Assembly: GCA_035259145.1 (NCBI GenBank) | Contig: DATFWQ010000166.1 | Location: 1 to 16,171 of the forward strand | DNA from: CF-161 sp035259145 | GTDB taxonomy: Bacteria; Chloroflexota; Dormibacteria; Dormibacterales; Dormibacteraceae | DNA length: 16,171 bases | Direction: 5' to 3' | In this document: piece after piece, positions 12,954 through 16,171 of the stretch | Layout of the letters: each line of letters starts with the position of its first letter | How positions within the stretch are numbered: position 1 is the stretch's first letter | Made by a program: the position numbers and the translations under genes | The notes under the pieces: model-generated | What the model saw: only the letters and a program-made list of their open reading frames with translations | Databases searched by the model: none | What the model was told of the DNA's origin: nothing

Positions 12954-15023
12954 CTACGGTGCCACAGCCGCGGTTTCTTGTTGTGTTTGGCCGGCCTCGC
13001 CGAGCAGATACTTGCCGAACCAGCCTGCTATGCGGCGCAGCCTCTCCACCCGCCTGTCGGGCCTGCCGTTCCGCGAGAGTTCATGCGACTCCCCGGGGAA
13101 GCGGACGAGCTCCACCTCGCGGCCCAGGAGGCGGAGAGCGCCGAAGAGCTCCTCGGCCTGCGAGATGGCGCAGCGCAAGTCCGCTTCCCCATGTAGGAGC
13201 AGCAGCGGCGTTCGGATGTCGCGGACGTACCTGATCGGCGAACGCCGCCACAGCTCGTCGGGGTCGGGCCAGGGCGGTGGGCCAATCTCCTGCTCGCCCC
13301 ACAGCACAACGTCGTGCTGCGCGAACTCGCTGACCAGATTGGAGATGGAGCGCATGGACACCGCGGCGGCGAATCGGTCGGTTTGGCCCACGACCCAGTT
13401 GGTCATGAAGCCGCCGTAAGAGCCGCCGGCAACCCCCATTCGGGCCTCGTCCACGAACCCTGTCCGGTCGATGAACTGGTCGAGCGCGGTCATCAGGTCC
13501 TGGTAGTCGCTGCCGCCCCAGTCACGCACGCAGGCCTGCTTGAAACTCTCGCCGTAGCCGTCCGAGCCGCGGGGGTTGGTGTAGACGACCAGAAAGCCCA
13601 TCCCGGCCAGCACCTGGAACTCGTGAAAGAACGCCCATCCGTACTGACCATGCGGGCCGCCGTGGATCTGCATGACCAGCGGGTGCTTCCGAGCCGGATC
13701 GAAGCCGGGCGGCTTGAGTACCCAGCCCTCGATCTCCAACCCATCGGAGGCCGCGAAGACGTGGCGCTCGGGGGCTGCCACTAACCGATCACACAACCAC
13801 GGGTTGGCGTCGGTCAACCGGTACTGCCGCCCACCATCGGCCAGGATTACCGCGCCAGGGCAGGTGGGCTCCGTGACGCAGGCAGCGATCCGCCCATTGC
13901 GAACGTCGAAGTCGTAGATGCTGCTCCGCTCACGGGCGAGCTCGACTGCCACCACGCCCTTCAAGTCGACCGCGTGCAGCTCTGCCACGCCCGGCCCACT
14001 GGTTTGAAAGTAGAGGCGGTCGCCGTCGTCAGACCACTCGAGGCGAGCGCTCGCGGTGGCCCGCATGTCGGTCATGACGCTGCCGCCGGCCGATCGATCC
14101 AGGCGTTCTGTCAGACAGCGCGGCTCCCCACCCGCAGCCGGGACCACCCACACGCGCTCGTGCGCCCCGGCCCGCTCTCCGATCGGAGCCAGGAACGCGA
14201 TCAGGTCGCCGCGGGGAGACCATGCCGGTGTCGTCATCTCCAGGCCCTCCGCGACCGGGCGCCGCGACAGACCCGCGACGTCCGTGACGTAGAGCCGCGT
14301 GGTCCGGCGGAGGTCTGCGTCGGGTTCTGAATCGCCGATCACTGCTATCGAGCGCCCGTCGGGCGACCAGCTGAAGCCGCCGATCGACCACGCCCCGTCT
14401 GTGAGCTGGCACGGCTCTCCGCCGTCGGCCTCAACAACGAAGAGGTGCGTGTGCCTTCCGTCGAGGTAGCCGACACCATCCCGCTTGTAGCTCAAAGACC
14501 TCACGATTCGTGCGACGGGCGGCCGGCGGCTCTGATCCTCACCGTCGGGTGGGCGCGGATCGTCGACGACGGCGTCGGGGTCGCCCACGACCCGGGCAGC
14601 GAATGCCAGGCGCCGGCCGTCCGGCGACCAGCGGGCGGCCAGTACTCCGTCGGGGATGTCCGTCAACCTGGTTGCGTCCCGACCGTCGGCTCCCACCGCG
14701 AAGAGCTGGTCTCGAGCTCCCAGCTGGCTCAGGACCGCGATACGGCTACCATCCGGCGACCACTCCGGTGAGTGATCGCGCTTGACGTCGGATCGAAGCT
14801 CGATCGCAGGCGAACCAGGGTCGGTCCCGGCAACGACCACGCGACCGTGGTTCCGCCGCGTGCCGGCGTCAGCCCAGGTCACCTGGTAGGCGACCCGGTC
14901 GCCGGTGGGCCTCAGGCGGACGTGGTCGACCCAGCGGAACAGGTAGAGGTCTTCGGGAGTCAGCGGCCGGTCAGACACAGGTGGCCATTTAACCAGAGGG
15001 GCGGGCGACTCAAGGACTGTCAC
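12954..15023 (-). CDS. S9 family peptidase (prolyl oligopeptidase / acylaminoacyl-peptidase type)
   Basis: A 689-residue serine peptidase. The N-terminal two thirds (about 30-420) form a beta-propeller with repeated WSPDG/WSDDG blades at 88, 132, 219, 268 and 330, which limits access to small peptides. The C-terminal alpha/beta-hydrolase domain has IHGGPHGQYG (453-462), TNPRGSDGYG (482-491), nucleophile Ser535 in GGSYGG, Asp615 in HGEADLRC and His647 in GESHEL, the complete triad in order. No signal peptide is seen, so it is probably cytosolic and acts on oligopeptides or acyl-peptides. The GTG at 15023 is used (AGGTAG just upstream); another GTG at codon 16 is possible, since family similarity begins at about residue 18 (DRPLTPEDLYLFRW). 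It is followed 17 nt later by the HAD gene and is divergent from the molybdopterin gene. Confidence 0.94.
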   Translation of the reverse strand: MTVLESPAPLVKWPPVSDRPLTPEDLYLFRWVDHVRLRPTGDRVAYQVTWADAGTRRNHGRVVVAGTDPGSPAIELRSDVKRDHSPEWSPDGSRIAVLSQLGARDQLFAVGADGRDATRLTDIPDGVLAARWSPDGRRLAFAARVVGDPDAVVDDPRPPDGEDQSRRPPVARIVRSLSYKRDGVGYLDGRHTHLFVVEADGGEPCQLTDGAWSIGGFSWSPDGRSIAVIGDSEPDADLRRTTRLYVTDVAGLSRRPVAEGLEMTTPAWSPRGDLIAFLAPIGERAGAHERVWVVPAAGGEPRCLTERLDRSAGGSVMTDMRATASARLEWSDDGDRLYFQTSGPGVAELHAVDLKGVVAVELARERSSIYDFDVRNGRIAACVTEPTCPGAVILADGGRQYRLTDANPWLCDRLVAAPERHVFAASDGLEIEGWVLKPPGFDPARKHPLVMQIHGGPHGQYGWAFFHEFQVLAGMGFLVVYTNPRGSDGYGESFKQACVRDWGGSDYQDLMTALDQFIDRTGFVDEARMGVAGGSYGGFMTNWVVGQTDRFAAAVSMRSISNLVSEFAQHDVVLWGEQEIGPPPWPDPDELWRRSPIRYVRDIRTPLLLLHGEADLRCAISQAEELFGALRLLGREVELVRFPGESHELSRNGRPDRRVERLRRIAGWFGKYLLGEAGQTQQETAAVAP

Positions 15024-15056
15024 CTACCTGTCGCCGGGCGGGAGTACGCTTCGAGC
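15024..15056. promoter_or_regulatory. 33-nt divergent gap between the S9 peptidase and molybdopterin gene
   Basis: The two starts lie back to back with only 33 nt between them, so their promoters must overlap or extend into the opposite gene. GGGAG at 15040-15044 may serve as a distant Shine-Dalgarno for the rightward gene. No clear -10/-35 pair is visible. Confidence 0.25.
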
Positions 15057-16171
15057 ATGGGTGCCGACGCCGTCCGCCGCGGCGCCTGGGCAGGCCTGGT
15101 CGCGGGCTTCGCGGTGGTGGCAGCAATGTACGTCGCGGCGCTGCTTACGGGGGTGCGCGCCCTGCCTGACCTCCTGCAGCAGCAGATCCTGTCAGTGATG
15201 CCGGGGCCGGTCTTCGGCTTCCTCATCGACAACCTGCAGCACGCCGGGAAGGTGATCGAGGAGGTGGGCCTGATAGCGGCAATGGTGATAGCCCTGGCAT
15301 GCCTGGGCGCGGCTGCCGGGATGGTCACCGAGCGCTACCGGCTGCCCCAGGCCGGACTGCTGGCCGGCGCCGTGGCATGGCTGGTCGTGGGACTGGTCGC
15401 ACTGCCGCTGGGCGGACAGGGGCTGCTCGGCCTGAACGGTGGGCCGGCAACACCGGTCCTGTGGGCGCTTGTGTTCGTGGCCTACTGGCTGGTCTGGCAA
15501 AACGCCTGGGGCCTGGCGGCCCCAGAGACCCCGGTCGACGCGGGCCGGCGCCGGGTGGTCATGATGACGCCGGTCATCATCGGCGTCGGCAGCCTGGCGC
15601 TGATTGGTGTGCTCAAGGTGCCGGAATGGGTTCGGGCGGTGGTGGCGCCGCCAGAGTCGGGTCTGACCGGCCCCGTCCCTGAGATCACCCCGGTCGAAAA
15701 CTTCTACCGGGTGTCAAAGAACTTCACGGACCCTGTGGTCGCGGCGCAGGGCTGGGCACTGGCGGTTACCGGCGCGGTCGGGCGATCGCTTCGGCTCAAC
15801 TATCGGGACCTGCAAGCGCTGCCGTCGATGTCCGAGTACGTCACGATGGAGTGCATCAGCAACGACGTGGGCGGCAACCTGATGAGCACCGGTAAGTTCA
15901 CCGGGGTGCCGCTGCGGGATCTGCTCACCATGGCGGAGCCGCGGTCCGGCGCGGGGGCGGTCAACTTCCGTGCGCGGGACGGCTACACGGAGAGCCTGCC
16001 CCTGTCCGCCGTGATGAGCTCCACGGAGATCATGGTCGTCCACCAGCTTGACGACAAGCCGCTGCCCGATGCTCACGGCTTTCCGGCGCGGATGCTGATT
16101 CCCGGCCGCTACGGGATGAAGGGGCCAAAGTGGCTCGATCAGATCGAGGTCGCGGCAGCCGAGGGAGGTGG
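15057..16171 (+). CDS. membrane-anchored molybdopterin-dependent oxidoreductase (sulfite oxidase family), 3' truncated
   Basis: The frame is open from the ATG at 15057 to the window end (371 complete codons), so the C-terminus is missing. The N-terminal half has about five hydrophobic helices (roughly 11-31, 70-90, 98-118, 132-152, 168-188). A periplasm-type domain follows from about 215 with the sulfite-oxidase-type molybdopterin fold: YVTMECISNDVGG (261-273), whose Cys266 is the expected Mo ligand; FTGVPLRDLL (281-290); FRARDGYTESLPL; and the cofactor-binding GFPARMLIPGRYGMKGPKWL (341-360). Relatives include SoxC/SorA-like and YedY-like enzymes; substrate cannot be inferred. No Tat motif is seen, and the N-terminal helices likely anchor it. 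It is divergent from the S9 peptidase. Nothing indicates a broken gene before the window edge. Confidence 0.88.
   Translation, partial: MGADAVRRGAWAGLVAGFAVVAAMYVAALLTGVRALPDLLQQQILSVMPGPVFGFLIDNLQHAGKVIEEVGLIAAMVIALACLGAAAGMVTERYRLPQAGLLAGAVAWLVVGLVALPLGGQGLLGLNGGPATPVLWALVFVAYWLVWQNAWGLAAPETPVDAGRRRVVMMTPVIIGVGSLALIGVLKVPEWVRAVVAPPESGLTGPVPEITPVENFYRVSKNFTDPVVAAQGWALAVTGAVGRSLRLNYRDLQALPSMSEYVTMECISNDVGGNLMSTGKFTGVPLRDLLTMAEPRSGAGAVNFRARDGYTESLPLSAVMSSTEIMVVHQLDDKPLPDAHGFPARMLIPGRYGMKGPKWLDQIEVAAAEGG

Noticed and set aside
1..16171. CRISPR array, insertion sequence, phage or plasmid genes
   Set aside because: No regularly spaced repeats, transposase, integrase, terminal inverted repeats or phage structural genes were seen.

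Overview
The window is GC-rich, densely packed bacterial chromosome with many GTG starts, very short gaps and frequent stop/start overlaps. Gene content (split methylmalonyl-CoA mutase, acyl-CoA carboxylase beta chain, SCP2-fold proteins, AbiEi/DUF559 protein, S9 peptidase, membrane-anchored molybdopterin oxidoreductase) fits an aerobic soil-type actinobacterium or a Chloroflexota/Dormibacterota-like lineage. This placement is inference; there is no rRNA or tRNA gene to settle it.

Layout. 14-2666 (minus): sucC-sucD, then an overlooked 53-residue membrane peptide, then a DUF2752 membrane protein. 2802-3689 (plus): AbiEi-type/DUF559 nuclease-fold protein. 3703-5256 (minus): acyl-CoA (propionyl-CoA) carboxylase beta chain. 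5308-5937 (plus): membrane-anchored SLT-domain protein. 5938-6175: structured non-coding leader. 6176-7308 (plus): PheS-like ligase core fused to a PheT-type FDX-ACB domain, interrupted by an apparent 1-nt frameshift. 7305-10132 (minus): a four-gene, translationally overlapping operon of SCP2-like, SCP2-like, methylmalonyl-CoA epimerase and methylmalonyl-CoA mutase catalytic chain. 10247-12255 (plus): a small protein with Clp_N-like and UVR-like segments, then an acyl-CoA synthetase. 12290-15023 (minus): S9 prolyl-oligopeptidase-family peptidase, then a frameshifted HAD hydrolase. 15057 to the end (plus): a five-TM molybdopterin-binding oxidoreductase cut by the window edge.

How it works together. 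The metabolic theme is acyl-CoA handling and propionate breakdown: acyl-CoA synthetase (activation), carboxylase beta chain (propionyl- to methylmalonyl-CoA), epimerase, mutase (to succinyl-CoA) and succinyl-CoA synthetase (succinate plus ATP or GTP). The biotin carboxylase/BCCP chain, the B12-binding mutase subunit and the MeaB-type chaperone are not in this window and must be encoded elsewhere. The least understood items are the PheS/FDX-ACB ligase-like protein, the tandem SCP2 pair coupled to the mutase operon, and the Clp_N/UVR-like small protein. Two genes (6176-7308 and the HAD gene) each carry a frameshift that restoring one G would repair, which looks more like sequence error than paired gene decay.
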